Origin: Palsa-504 sp963800415 | GTDB lineage: Bacteria > Actinomycetota > Actinomycetes > Streptosporangiales > Streptosporangiaceae | DNA length: 64,000 bases | Direction of reading: 5' to 3' | Assembly: GCA_963800415.1 (NCBI GenBank) | Contig: CAWDBS010000071.1 | Span: 1 to 64,000 of the forward strand | Translations under genes and position numbers: made by a program | The notes under the pieces: generated by a model | The model's database searches: none | What the model saw: only the letters and a program-made list of their open reading frames with translations | What the model was told of the DNA's origin: nothing | In this document: piece by piece, positions 18,504 to 26,250 of the stretch | How the letters are laid out: each line of letters opens with the position of its first letter | Numbering within the stretch: position 1 is the first letter of the stretch

Positions 18504-19320
18504 GACGAACCCGCTTGATCAGGTGGCGTCGTGGCCAGCCACCGCCGCGGCCGGCGTCGCGTCGACGGCAGGCGTGATGGAATCGACTGGGCCTGCCGAC
18601 CAGCCTTATCCGCTGGGCGTCCGTGACCAAGCTGCTCGTCGCGCTGGCCGCGCTCGACGCGGTGCAGCGCGGCCTGCTCGATCTGGACGAGCCGGCCGGG
18701 CCGCCGGGATCGACGATCAGGCACCTGCTGGCTCACGCGTCCGGGCTCGCCTTCGACAGCGACGCGATCCTCAGCCCGCCCGCGCCGCCGCCGGATCTAC
18801 TCCAACCGCGGCATCGAAATCGTCGCGGACGTCCTCGCGGCCCGGTCCGGCCAGCCCTTCGAGCGGCTGCTGGCCGACGAGGTCTTCCTGCCGCTCGGGA
18901 TGACCGGCACCCGGCTCGAGGGCTCCCCGGCCTGGGGCGCCGTCGGCCCGCTCAGTGACCTGATGAACCTGGCCGTCGAACTGGCCAGCCCGTCCCTGAT
19001 CGACGACGACCTGCTGGCAGAGGCGACCCGGCCCGCCTTCCCCGGCCTGCCGGGCGTGCTGCCGGGCTTCGGCCGCCAGCCGCAGTGCGACTGGGGCCTG
19101 GGGTTCGAGATCCAGGTCCGGCAAGGCGCCGCACTGGACGGGGGCGAGGAACTCGCCGCGGACGTTCGGTCATTTCGGCCGTTCGGGCAGCTTCCTGTGG
19201 GTGGATCCCGAGGCCGGGATGGCCTGCGCCGCCCTCGCCGACCGGGACTTCGACGACTGGGCCAAACAGGCCTGGCCCCGGTTGTCCGACGACCTGCTCG
19301 CGGCGCACGCCACCGGCTGA
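18502..19320 (+). pseudogene. Serine beta-lactamase-like hydrolase with three frameshifts
   Basis: Homologous sequence of a class C beta-lactamase-like serine hydrolase (about 270 residues) can be followed without large gaps across three frame changes. Frame 1: MTNPLDQVASWPATAAAGV from 18502. After about 18610: RWASVTKLLVALAALDAVQ with the catalytic SxxK (SVTK), then HLLAHASGLAFDS. After about 18788: IYSNRGIEIVADVLAARSG (YxN tyrosine motif) and FLPLGMTGTRLEG. After about 19150: HFGRSGSFLWVDPEAGMA (the HxG-like third motif), ending at TGA 19318. All catalytic motifs remain, so decay is recent, or some of the indels are sequence errors. Adjacent VOC gene is intact and in the same direction. Confidence 0.8.
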
Positions 19321-19375
19321 GATGCTAGGGCCGATGCCGCGACGCGACGATGCCTCGTGGCCGGAGGAGGCAACC

Positions 19376-19810
19376 ATGATTCCATGCGGCGATATCCATC
19401 ACCTGCGGCTCACGGTGACCGATGTGCAGCGCAGCCGCGAGTTCTACACCGGCCTGCTGGGTTTCCAGGTCGCGGTAGAATCGCCGCCGCCCGGCGACCC
19501 GGCCGAGGCCGAGACGTTCAAGGTCCTGTTCGGCGGCGTAGTCATGATGCGCGGCAACCTGATCATGGGACTGCGGCCGATGGCTCCCGCGGCTGACCGC
19601 TTCGACCCGGACCGGGCGGGCCTGGACCACCTCAGCTTCGGCGTCCCCGACCGCGCGGACCTGGAGCAGGCCATCTTGTTGTTCGACGAGCACGGCGTGA
19701 CCCACGGTGAGATCACCCGGCTGCCCTCGTTCGGCATCGACGTGCTGTCCTTCGAGGACCCGGACGGCATCCAGCTGGAACTTACCGCCCCCGTCCCCGC
19801 CGACGGCTGA
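19376..19810 (+). CDS. VOC-family (glyoxalase/dioxygenase-like) protein
   Basis: 144 residues. A vicinal-oxygen-chelate fold protein: IHHLRLTVTDVQRSREFYTG (first beta-alpha-beta-beta-beta unit with metal-ligand His), LDHLSFGVPDRADLEQAI (second unit with His) and a C-terminal SFEDPDGIQLELTAP with the ligand Glu. Such proteins act as glyoxalase I, fosfomycin-type resistance enzymes or ring-cleaving dioxygenases; the sequence does not tell which. ATG 19376 has GGAGGAGG five bases upstream, a strong start. It may share a transcript with the broken serine hydrolase upstream. A strong terminator hairpin follows 12 bp after the stop codon. Confidence 0.85.
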   Translation: MIPCGDIHHLRLTVTDVQRSREFYTGLLGFQVAVESPPPGDPAEAETFKVLFGGVVMMRGNLIMGLRPMAPAADRFDPDRAGLDHLSFGVPDRADLEQAILLFDEHGVTHGEITRLPSFGIDVLSFEDPDGIQLELTAPVPADG

Positions 19811-19821
19811 CCCGCGGAGGC

Positions 19822-19860
19822 GGCCGGGCCTCGCGGTGCCCAGCACCGCGAGGCCCGGCC
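19822..19860. terminator. Bidirectional terminator hairpin
   Basis: A perfect 18-bp GC-rich stem (19822-19839 with 19843-19860) closed by a 3-base loop, set between the convergent VOC gene (ends 19810) and the Rpf-like gene (ends 19877). No U-tract, as usual in high-GC actinobacteria. Confidence 0.9.
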
Positions 19861-19876
19861 GATGGACTCCAGCCGC

Positions 19877-20653
19877 TCAGCAGCCGTCGTAGGCGGACCA
19901 GTTGGACTGGCCGCCGCGCGCCAGGGCGTTGGAGAACACCTGGTTCTGCTGGGCCACGCTGGCGTTCCCGAAGCTGCCGGGCGAACCGCCGTATGCGGCC
20001 CAGGTCGACGCGCTGAACTGGTACAGGCCGTAGTGCCCGCTCGAGTTCATGACCTGCGAGTTGCCGCCGGACTCCCGGGCGATCACGCACGCGCCGAACG
20101 AGCCGCCGGGCGCGCCGCCCGAGTAGCCGCCCGAGTAGCCGCTCGCCGCCACGGGCGCGGCCTGCGCTGGTGCGTAACCCGTGCTAACCGCGGCGACCGG
20201 CGCTGGCGCGACCGGCCCCAGCTGCCCGGGAGCAGCGGGGATCTTGGCCGGCTTGGCCGGAATCGTCAGGACCTGGCCGACGCCGAGGACGTTCGCCCAG
20301 CGGACCTTACGGTGGTTGGCCCAGTAGAGGACCGGCCACGCGTCCGTCTTGTGGTAGAACCGCCCGGCGATCGAGGAGAGCGAGTCACCCGACCGGACGG
20401 TGTAGCTGACGTGCCGGGCCGCGCCCGGCGTGTGCCCGGTGGCCCGCTGCACCGCTGAGAGCAGTTCGGCCGGGGCCGTGCCCGTGTAGCTGGCCGCGTC
20501 CGCCACCGTGGCAGGCTGTGCGGTCGCTGCGGACTGCGCGGCCGCGTGGGCCGGCGCTGGGTCGGCCAGCGCCTGCGGCGCCAGGCAGACCGAGGCCGCC
20601 ATGCCGGCCAATGCGGGCACGGCGGCAGTGGGTAGGAGGTACTTCCGTCGCAT
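19877..20653 (-). CDS. Secreted LysM and Rpf/transglycosylase-like protein
   Basis: 258 residues. An N-terminal Sec signal peptide (MRRKYLLPTAAVPALAGMAA up to ALADPAPA) is followed by an Ala-rich linker. A LysM peptidoglycan-binding domain spans YTVRSGDSLSSIAGRFY to VGQVLTIPAKPAKIP, and a Gly/Ser/Ala linker leads to a C-terminal resuscitation-promoting-factor/transglycosylase-like domain: CVIARESGGNSQVMNSSGHY, GLYQFSASTWAAYGG, QNQVFSNALARGG, with the catalytic Glu in RESGG. It probably cleaves peptidoglycan during growth or spore germination, outside the cell. ATG 20653 is chosen because it begins a textbook signal peptide and has AGGAAA upstream; 41 further residues upstream lack sense. A long structured leader precedes it. 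Confidence 0.9.
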   Translation of the reverse strand: MRRKYLLPTAAVPALAGMAASVCLAPQALADPAPAHAAAQSAATAQPATVADAASYTGTAPAELLSAVQRATGHTPGAARHVSYTVRSGDSLSSIAGRFYHKTDAWPVLYWANHRKVRWANVLGVGQVLTIPAKPAKIPAAPGQLGPVAPAPVAAVSTGYAPAQAAPVAASGYSGGYSGGAPGGSFGACVIARESGGNSQVMNSSGHYGLYQFSASTWAAYGGSPGSFGNASVAQQNQVFSNALARGGQSNWSAYDGC

Positions 20654-20702
20654 GCGTGATTGTTTCCTGTGGCTGCCCAAAGGGCTCCCCTCCGAGGAGT
20701 GC

Positions 20703-20749
20703 GCGCTCACCGCGAAGGCAGCACAACATGCGTGTTGCCTTCCGAGCGC
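20703..20749 (-). promoter_or_regulatory. Long two-part stem-loop in the leader of the Rpf-like gene
   Basis: GAAGGCAGCAC (20714-20724) pairs with GTGTTGCCTTC (20732-20742; one G-U pair) around the loop AACATGC, and the flanking GCGCTC (20703-20708) pairs with GAGCGC (20744-20749) across a 5-base bulge ACCGC on one side. The element is 50-97 bases upstream of the start codon, in the transcribed leader. Rpf genes in Streptomyces are often under a c-di-AMP (ydaO) riboswitch, but its conserved sequence blocks are not apparent here, so I call only a structured leader. Confidence 0.6.
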
Positions 20750-21006
20750 CTGACATCCGGGCAGCTTATAGGGCACAGGCGACTAAAACTCCCAAAATGG
20801 ACTAAATCATTCGCAAGCTGCTACACTGCGCTCGATAAGTCACAAGGGCCACATTCTTTCACTCCTATCACACGCTTTCACCCGCCCGCTGGGTGCCTCC
20901 ACAGCCCGGCCGCGGCCAGCCGGCTGCCGTTCCGGCCGGATCAATGGCGCGCGCAACCATGTCGGTCGGCCAGATCTTGGGCCGCGCCCCAAAGGCCAGC
21001 CCAGGC

Positions 21007-21837
21007 CTACTGCGGCCGCTCGGCCGTCCCGAACACCACGTCGGTCCGCAGCGACGTGACCTCATGGGAGCGCAGCTCGGCCAGCAGGTTCTCGCGGACG
21101 CGGTCCCGTTGCTCCGGGCTGAGGGCGTCGACGGTAGCCCGGTAGCCGGACCCGAGCACCACGTCCCAGAACCGGTCCGGATGCTCCAGGTGATGCTGGC
21201 CGGACGCGGCCACCACGGCCGGGTGCGGCACCCCGGCCCCGGCGAACAGCGCGGCCAGGGCCGCCGGGGTGGTGATCTCGTCCCACGGGTTGAAGGCCTT
21301 GAACAAGGCCGGCTCGACCTCGCCGACGCAGCGCCAGAAATGGCTGTTAGCGGGCTCGAACAACCCCGGGCCCCAGGTGGTCACCGCCACCGCCCCGCCC
21401 GGCCGGACCAGGCGCCACATCTCCCGCAGGAACGCCGCCATATCGGCGGCGAAGAACACGCCGAAGACGCAGACCACCGCGTCGAAGCCGCCGTCGGGCA
21501 GCCCGCTGCGGGTCGCGTCGCCAGCGCGGAACTCGATGTTGGCCAGCCCTTCGTCCGCCGCCCGGGCCCGGGCCAGCTCGAGCAGCGGCGCCGCCACGTC
21601 GATGCCCAGCACACGCCCCGCGGGTCCCACGGCGCGGGCAGCGGGGATCGCCGACGCCCCGGCGCCGCAGCACAGGTCAAGCACCATGCCGCCGGGCGCC
21701 AGCCGCAGCCGCGCCACCGTCGCGGCGCCGAACCGGTCCCAGAAGCTCGGCGCGGGCTGCCGGTAGTGATCGGCCGCGGCTCCGTAGGTGCGAGCCGCCC
21801 GCCGCGCGTGCTCGCCCGGTAGCTGGTCAGCTGACAT
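21007..21837 (-). CDS. Class I SAM-dependent methyltransferase (UbiE-like)
   Basis: 276 residues. Motif I, VLDLCCGAGASAIPAARAVG, is followed by VLGIDVAAPLLELARARA (motif II acidic residue), FRAGDATRSGLPDGGFDAVV (motifs II-III) and LVRPGGAVAVTTWGPG (post-III). It looks like a Methyltransf_11/UbiE-type small-molecule methyltransferase; the C-terminal ~90 residues are variable and probably bind the substrate, which is unknown. It starts four bases after the stop of the response regulator, so it is the third gene of the kinase-regulator operon. Function in that context (for example, modification of a lipid or quinone) is a guess. Confidence 0.85.
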   Translation of the reverse strand: MSADQLPGEHARRAARTYGAAADHYRQPAPSFWDRFGAATVARLRLAPGGMVLDLCCGAGASAIPAARAVGPAGRVLGIDVAAPLLELARARAADEGLANIEFRAGDATRSGLPDGGFDAVVCVFGVFFAADMAAFLREMWRLVRPGGAVAVTTWGPGLFEPANSHFWRCVGEVEPALFKAFNPWDEITTPAALAALFAGAGVPHPAVVAASGQHHLEHPDRFWDVVLGSGYRATVDALSPEQRDRVRENLLAELRSHEVTSLRTDVVFGTAERPQ

Positions 21838-21841
21838 CCGA

Positions 21842-22492
21842 TCAGGCCAGCCGCCGTTCGGTGGCCCACCGGGTCAGCTGATGCCGGGTGGAGAGCTGCA
21901 GCTTGCGCAGCACCGAAGACACGTGGCTCTCCACCGTCTTGACCGAGATGAAGAGCTCGCGGGCGATCTCCTTGTAGGTGTAGCCCTGGGCGATCAGCCG
22001 CAGCACCTCCCGCTCCCGGCTGGTCAGCTGATCGAGCTCGGGGTCGACCGGCGGCCTCACGTCGCCGGGTGGCGCCGCGGCGAACGCGTCCAGGACGAAC
22101 CCGGCCAGCCGGTGCGAGAACACCGCGTCGCCGGCCGCGACGCGGCGGACCGCGTTGGCCAGTTCGGTGGTGGAGATCGTCTTCGTCACGTAGCCCCGGG
22201 CCCCCGCCCGGATCACCGCGATCACGTCCTCGGGGGCATCGGAGGCGGACAGCGCGAGGAAACGCACCTCGGGGTGGTCGGCCTTGATCGCCTGGACCAC
22301 GGCGTGGCCGCCGCCGCCGGGCAGGTGCACGTCGAGGAGCACCACGTCCGGCAGCAGCTCATTGATCAGGTCGATCGCGGGCTGCACGTCGTCCGCCTCG
22401 CCGATCACCTCGACCTGGCGGCCGAGCTCGGCGCGGACACCGGACCGGAACAGCCCGTGATCATCGACCAGGACGACTCGTGGTGCTGTCAT
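21842..22492 (-). CDS. NarL/LuxR-family response regulator
   Basis: 216 residues. Receiver domain: acidic pair D10-D11 in VLVDDHG, phospho-acceptor D54 in VVLLDVHLPG, and the conserved Lys in GARGYVTKTIS. The C-terminal LuxR-type helix-turn-helix runs from LTSREREVLRLIAQGYTYKE through ELFISVKTVESHVSSVLRK. It receives phosphate from the kinase encoded just upstream; start and stop of the two genes overlap by 4 bp (ATGA), so they are translationally coupled. It probably controls this operon and the divergent PspC/DUF1707 genes; the dyad at 23909-23962 is a candidate site. Confidence 0.93.
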   Translation of the reverse strand: MTAPRVVLVDDHGLFRSGVRAELGRQVEVIGEADDVQPAIDLINELLPDVVLLDVHLPGGGGHAVVQAIKADHPEVRFLALSASDAPEDVIAVIRAGARGYVTKTISTTELANAVRRVAAGDAVFSHRLAGFVLDAFAAAPPGDVRPPVDPELDQLTSREREVLRLIAQGYTYKEIARELFISVKTVESHVSSVLRKLQLSTRHQLTRWATERRLA

Positions 22493-23910
22493 GTGCGGCT
22501 CGCGGTGCTATCCCGGGGGGACGACCCGCCCAGGCCCCGAGGGGGCATGGTGTGCGGCATCTTCAGCGTGACCTTGGTGCCCTCGCCCGGCGCGGTGGTC
22601 ACGGTGGCCGTGCCGCCGCGGCGGGTCATCCGGCCGTGCACCGATTCGGTCAGGCCCTTGCGGTCGGCCGGGACCGCCTCCGGGTCGAAGCCCTGCCCGC
22701 GGTCCCGTACCACGATCGACACCTCACCCGGCTCGACCTCGGCGAACAGCGAGATGACGCTGGCGCCGGACCATTTCGCCGCGTTGACCGTCGCCTCGCG
22801 GGCGGCCGCGAGCAGGGCCTCCAGGCTGTCGTCGAGTTCGCCGTCGCCGACGGTCACCGCCTCCACCGGGACGCTGTACCTGGACTCGACGTCCTGCTGG
22901 ATCTGCCGGATCCCGCCGCCCAAGGTCCGGTCAGCCTCGGTCTCGTTCGGATTCTGGCCCTCGAACAGCCAGGAACGCAGCTCGCGCTCCTGCTGCCGGG
23001 CGAGCTGGATGACCTTCTGCGGGTCGTCCGCGCGCCGCTGGATCAGGGCGAGCGTCTGCAGGACGGAGTCGTGCACCCGGGCCGCGATGTCGGCCCGTTC
23101 CTCCGCCCGGACCCTGGCCTGGCGCTCGAAGACCAGGTCGCGGGCGATCCGCAGCCACCACGGGCCGAGGACAAGCACGATGGCCGCGATCACCAGCATT
23201 ATCCCGCCGAGCGGGCGCAGCAGGGCCAGGCTCTTGTGGTCCGAGAACAGCCAGCCTACGCCGCCGAGGAGCAGCACGCACGCGAGCACCAGCCGGAACG
23301 CCGACCACCTCGCGGAGCCCGCGGCCGTCTCGAGCGGCTCCACCAGGCGCCGCAGCGTGGCCTGCTCGTCCGGCGGGGCGTTCCGCCAGATGAGCACCAG
23401 CCCGGCCGCGCTGAACACCTGCGGCCACGCCCAGCTGACGAACCAGCCGCCGTTGAGCGCGCCGGCCGCCAGCAGCACCAGGATGAGCAGCGACGTGAGG
23501 CCGACCGCGAGCCGGATGCCCCGGGAGTCGGACCTGGCCCGGCTGGCGATGCTGCCCTCCTCGCCGGCCGACGGTATCAGCAGCCAGCCCGCCACGTATA
23601 CCGGCACGAACCATCCGGTGGACACCATGGCGATGAGCACGAATACGATCCGAACGGTCGTGGCGCTGAAGCCCCGCCACGTGGCCACGCCCGCGGCCAC
23701 GCCGCCGCCCAGCCGGTCAGCCGGGTCACGGCGCAGCGGGCCGCCGCTACCGCCCCGATGCCTCAGCCGGAACGGGCCGCGGTGCCCCGGCTCGCGGTGC
23801 CCCGGCTCGCGGTGCCCCGGCTCGCGGTGCCACGGCTCGCGGTGCCAGCGCGCAGGATTGTCCACAGTCCCATCATCGCCCAGTCGCGCCGGGACGGCTA
23901 TCCGGGACAT
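22489..23910 (-). CDS. Sensor histidine kinase with N-terminal PspC domain
   Basis: 473 residues. A short basic leader with four (W/G)HREP units precedes a PspC domain (GGVAAGVATWRGFSATTVRI, FVPVYVAGWLLIPS). Several more membrane segments follow (GIRLAVGLTSLLILVLLAAG; RLVLACVLLLGGVGWLF; GGIMLVIAAIVLVLGPWW). The HisKA_3 dimerisation helix has the phospho-acceptor His280 in ARVHDSVLQTLALI, and the ATPase has EATVNAAKWSGAS (N box), VRDRGQGFDPEAV (G1) and GTKVTLKMP. It is a NarX/LiaS-like envelope kinase. The start is uncertain: ATG 23910 has only a short GGGG before it; GTG 23868 is an alternative. It is divergent from another PspC gene, suggesting one envelope-stress module. Confidence 0.92.
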   Translation of the reverse strand: MSRIAVPARLGDDGTVDNPARWHREPWHREPGHREPGHREPGHRGPFRLRHRGGSGGPLRRDPADRLGGGVAAGVATWRGFSATTVRIVFVLIAMVSTGWFVPVYVAGWLLIPSAGEEGSIASRARSDSRGIRLAVGLTSLLILVLLAAGALNGGWFVSWAWPQVFSAAGLVLIWRNAPPDEQATLRRLVEPLETAAGSARWSAFRLVLACVLLLGGVGWLFSDHKSLALLRPLGGIMLVIAAIVLVLGPWWLRIARDLVFERQARVRAEERADIAARVHDSVLQTLALIQRRADDPQKVIQLARQQERELRSWLFEGQNPNETEADRTLGGGIRQIQQDVESRYSVPVEAVTVGDGELDDSLEALLAAAREATVNAAKWSGASVISLFAEVEPGEVSIVVRDRGQGFDPEAVPADRKGLTESVHGRMTRRGGTATVTTAPGEGTKVTLKMPHTMPPRGLGGSSPRDSTASRT

Positions 23911-23962
23911 CCCCGATGCGACCCTGATCTCCCCGGGGCGGAGTCAGGGGGATATCGGGGAT
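23909..23962. promoter_or_regulatory. 9-bp inverted repeat ATCCCCGAT/ATCGGGGAT between divergent PspC genes
   Basis: Perfect arms at 23909-23917 and 23954-23962, spaced 36 bp, in the only stretch that can hold both divergent promoters. One arm overlaps the first codon of the kinase gene as annotated, which argues either for an operator or for a later kinase start (GTG 23868). It is a candidate binding site of the adjacent response regulator. Confidence 0.5.
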
Positions 23963-24006
23963 CCTCACCGATGTGCTGACCTGGCCCGCGGAGCCAATCT
24001 AGAGCC

Positions 24007-24342
24007 ATGAACACAAACACGATGAACCCAGAAGCACCCACCACCCAGCCCACCACCGGGCAGTCCGACCGCCACCCCGAGCCGCCGTTCGGCTTCGACC
24101 CGGAGCGCACCGCCCTCCGCCGGCCCTTCCAGGACCGGATGCTGGCGGGCGTCGCCTCGGGCCTGGCCCGCTACTTCGGCGTCGACCCGACGATCATCCG
24201 GATCGCCTTCGTGGTCCTGACCATCGTCGGCGGCGCGGGCATCCCGCTCTACCTGGCCGGCCTGCTGCTGATCCCCGAAGAGGGCAGCGACCAGTCCATC
24301 GCCGCGGCCATCATCGAGTCCCTGCAGTCCCGGTCACGGTAA
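24007..24342 (+). CDS. PspC-domain membrane protein
   Basis: 111 residues. A Pro/Thr-rich N-terminus leads to a PspC domain: RMLAGVASGLARYFGVDPTI, IRIAFVVLTIVGGAGIPLYL and AGLLLIPEEG, with one strong transmembrane segment. PspC proteins act in envelope stress sensing, often by holding a partner at the membrane. It is divergent from the PspC-type kinase and followed by a DUF1707 gene, a common actinobacterial grouping. No strong ribosome site before the ATG; there is a possible -10-like CAATCT at 23995-24000, giving a short leader. Confidence 0.88.
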   Translation: MNTNTMNPEAPTTQPTTGQSDRHPEPPFGFDPERTALRRPFQDRMLAGVASGLARYFGVDPTIIRIAFVVLTIVGGAGIPLYLAGLLLIPEEGSDQSIAAAIIESLQSRSR

Positions 24343-24389
24343 CCACACCTCAGCTACCAGCACATCACCAGCTGAAACGGAGCGTCATC

Positions 24390-24821
24390 ATGCCTTCGCA
24401 GTACAGTCAGTCCTGGGCCCGCGGTTTCTCCCCGCTGTTCTCCGGCCCTCATTCCGACCAGCACTTCCGGGTTTCCGACGCCGAGCGGCAGGCGGTCACC
24501 GACCGCCTGGCCGAGCATTTCGGCGACGGCCGCCTAGACCAGGCCGAGTTCGACGAGCGAGTCGGGCGGGCCATGAGCGCCAAGACCCGCGCCGACCTGA
24601 ACGGCCTCTTTGACGATCTGCCGGAAACAGGGGCTCCGGCAGCCACGGACCGCCCGCGGCGGCGGCGCGGTCACCCCGTCCTCCTCGTCGGGCTCGTCGT
24701 CCTGATCGCCATAGCGGCCGGTCATGTGGTGTTCCCGCTGCTGTGGATCGGTTTCCTCGTGGCGATCGTCCTGTTCGCGACGGGGACCATCGGCCGCTCC
24801 CGGCCAAGCCAGCGCCGCTGA
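24390..24821 (+). CDS. DUF1707 membrane protein
   Basis: 143 residues. DUF1707 is clear: RVSDAERQAVTDRLAEHFGD, GRLDQAEFDERVGRAMSAKT and ADLNGLFDDLPE. A Pro/Arg linker follows, then two hydrophobic segments (HPVLLVGLVVLIAIAAGHVV; FPLLWIGFLVAIVLFATG) and a basic tail. DUF1707 is a small cytoplasmic helical domain common in actinobacterial membrane proteins; its function is poorly known. It lies 47 bp after the PspC gene, with AACGGAG before the start, and is probably cotranscribed with it. Together with the kinase operon it fits an envelope-homeostasis module. Confidence 0.87.
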   Translation: MPSQYSQSWARGFSPLFSGPHSDQHFRVSDAERQAVTDRLAEHFGDGRLDQAEFDERVGRAMSAKTRADLNGLFDDLPETGAPAATDRPRRRRGHPVLLVGLVVLIAIAAGHVVFPLLWIGFLVAIVLFATGTIGRSRPSQRR

Positions 24822-24883
24822 CGTCCCGGTGACGGCGGACGCCTGCCCGACGGCCCGGCTAGCCGCCCGGCCCGAGGTGCGCG

Positions 24884-25202
24884 ATGCTGGGCGGCGGCGG
24901 GATGACCGACCCGGACAGCGCCGTGCTCGGCGGCGGCGGGACGGTCGAGCAGGACGGGAGCGCGGTCCGCGGCGGGGGCGGGATGACCGACCCGGACAGC
25001 GCCGTGCTCGGCGGCGGCGGGACGGCCGAGCAGGACGGGAGCGCGGTCCGCGGCGGGGGCGGGATCGCGGAGCAGGACGGGAGCGCGGTCCGCGGCGGCG
25101 GCGGGATCAGCGACCCGGACAGCGCCGTCCGGGGTGGCGGGGGGATCGCGGAACAGGACAGCGCCGTGCTCGGCGGCGGCGGGATGAATGATCCCGAACG
25201 GG
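24884..25202 (+). repeat. Eight tandem 39/42-bp GC-rich units
   Basis: Units start with ggcggcggcggg or close variants and alternate between a 39-bp type (gatgaccgacccggacagcg...) and a 42-bp type (cgagcaggacgggagcg...). Each unit length is a multiple of three. There is no spacer diversity, so this is not CRISPR. Confidence 0.85.
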
Positions 25203-25387
25203 CCGGGCTCAGCGCCCCGGCCACTGCGGACCGCCCGGCCGGGAAGGACATCAGCCCATCCTCGAGCCCTAGCTCCAGGTCAGCAGCCTCGCCGCCAGGC
25301 CAGCTCTGCGGGGAACCCAGCCAACCGCGCCGCGCTCGCACCGAACTCCATACCGTTAATGGTGCGTCGAAGAAGCCCGTTTGGTAA
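24884..25387 (+). CDS. Hypothetical glycine-rich tandem-repeat protein
   Basis: A 167-residue frame that starts with ATG after GAGGTG (spacing about 5) and begins with eight imperfect units of 13-14 residues of the type GGGG-(M/T/I)-(TDPDSAV or AEQDGSAV)-(L/R). The remainder (about residue 112 on) is low complexity. It ends 44 bp before the end of the convergent GntR gene, so it does not conflict with a real gene. No signal peptide, no domain recognised. The opposite strand also reads open (PPPP-rich), but only by extending past the true end of GntR. Whether this is a protein or just an expanded DNA repeat cannot be decided by eye. Confidence 0.35.
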   Translation: MLGGGGMTDPDSAVLGGGGTVEQDGSAVRGGGGMTDPDSAVLGGGGTAEQDGSAVRGGGGIAEQDGSAVRGGGGISDPDSAVRGGGGIAEQDSAVLGGGGMNDPERAGLSAPATADRPAGKDISPSSSPSSRSAASPPGQLCGEPSQPRRARTELHTVNGASKKPVW

Positions 25388-25430
25388 CTGTCCCGGGGGA
25401 AGAATTTCCCGCAGCCGCCCGGCCCGGTCC

Positions 25431-26250
25431 TCAGCTGTCTTCGGCCAGCTCCGATGTCCACACCACGACGCGGGTGCGGTCGCCGCGGAACAGGTCCCTG
25501 GCGAATTCCAGCGGTTCGCCGGAACGGGCGTAAGCGGTCCGCTCGACCCGCATCAGCGGCGCGCCCATATCCACCTCCAGCGCCTCCGCCTCGCGCACCC
25601 CGGCGGTCACCGGCTCCAGGCTCTCCCTGGCCCGGTGCGGGCGCAGCCCGTACCGGGCCTCGAGCAGCTCGTAGAGCGAGCCGTCCAGCCGGAATTCCAG
25701 CATGCCGGGGAACCGGGCGGCCGGGAACAGCGAGCGCTCCAGGGCGACCGGCCGCCCGTCGGCCAGCCGGATCCGCCGCACCTCGTACACCGGGTCGTCC
25801 TCGCCGATCCGCAGCGCGGCGCCCGCGGCCGGCCCGGCCGGGCGCTCGCGCGCGGACAGTACCCGGGCGCCGGCTGACCATCCCGTGCCGGCGCAGCTGC
25901 TCGGAGAACCCGGCCAAGGTGGTGAGATCCTGCTCGAGTTTGGGCGCGGCGACGAAGGTCCCGCCGCGCCGTCCCACCGTCCTGGTGACCAGGCCGCGGC
26001 GGGCCAGTTCGGCCAGCGCGTGCCGCAGCGTCATCCGGCTGACCCCGAACCACGCGGCCAGGTCCTGCTCGGTCGGCAGCTGGTCGCCGGGCGCCAGCGC
26101 GCCGGCGGCGATCTGCCCGGCCAGCCAGTCCTCGATCTGCGCGTGCACCGTGGTGCCCGGCTCGCGCACGATCTCCGGCGGCTGCCGGGCGCTCGTCCGC
26201 AACGCGGGCCGGGCGCGCCGCCGTCCGGCCCGCGCCGAATCAGCCGTCAT
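25431..26250 (-). pseudogene. GntR-family (HutC type) regulator, frameshifted
   Basis: The N-terminal winged helix reads from ATG 26250: TTVHAQIEDWLAGQIAAGAL, PGDQLPTEQDLAAWFGVSRM, LRHALAELARRGLVTRTVGR. Near 25875 the frame shifts; the UTRA ligand-binding domain continues in another frame from ARVLSARERPAG through VYEVRRIRLADGRPVALERS to VVVWTSELAEDS (stop at 25431). The missing bases are in a GC run (agccggcgcc), consistent with loss of 2 bases or gain of 1. Total ~270 residues, normal for the HutC subfamily. It overlaps the permease stop by 4 bp, so it belongs to the permease operon, and HutC-type sites (GTCTAGAC) lie upstream of that permease. A sequence error must be excluded before calling it dead. 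Confidence 0.8.

Noticed and set aside
15874..18903. Long plus-strand frame of about 1000 residues opposite aceE
   Set aside because: Antisense to a gene with unmistakable AceE motifs; composition is that of a high-GC shadow frame. Only its last ~45 codons coincide with a real (broken) gene.
20654..20890. ydaO/c-di-AMP riboswitch before the Rpf-like gene
   Set aside because: The conserved pairs of GAAUCC-like blocks are absent; kept only as an unassigned structured leader.
24884..25202. CRISPR array
   Set aside because: Repeats are contiguous, of coding-like period, with no unique spacers and no cas genes.
24859..26250. A single 463-residue minus-strand frame combining GntR and a Pro-rich tail
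   Set aside because: The true UTRA domain continues in another frame to 25431; the Pro-rich tail is the reverse reading of the GGGG repeat, reached only because of the frameshift.
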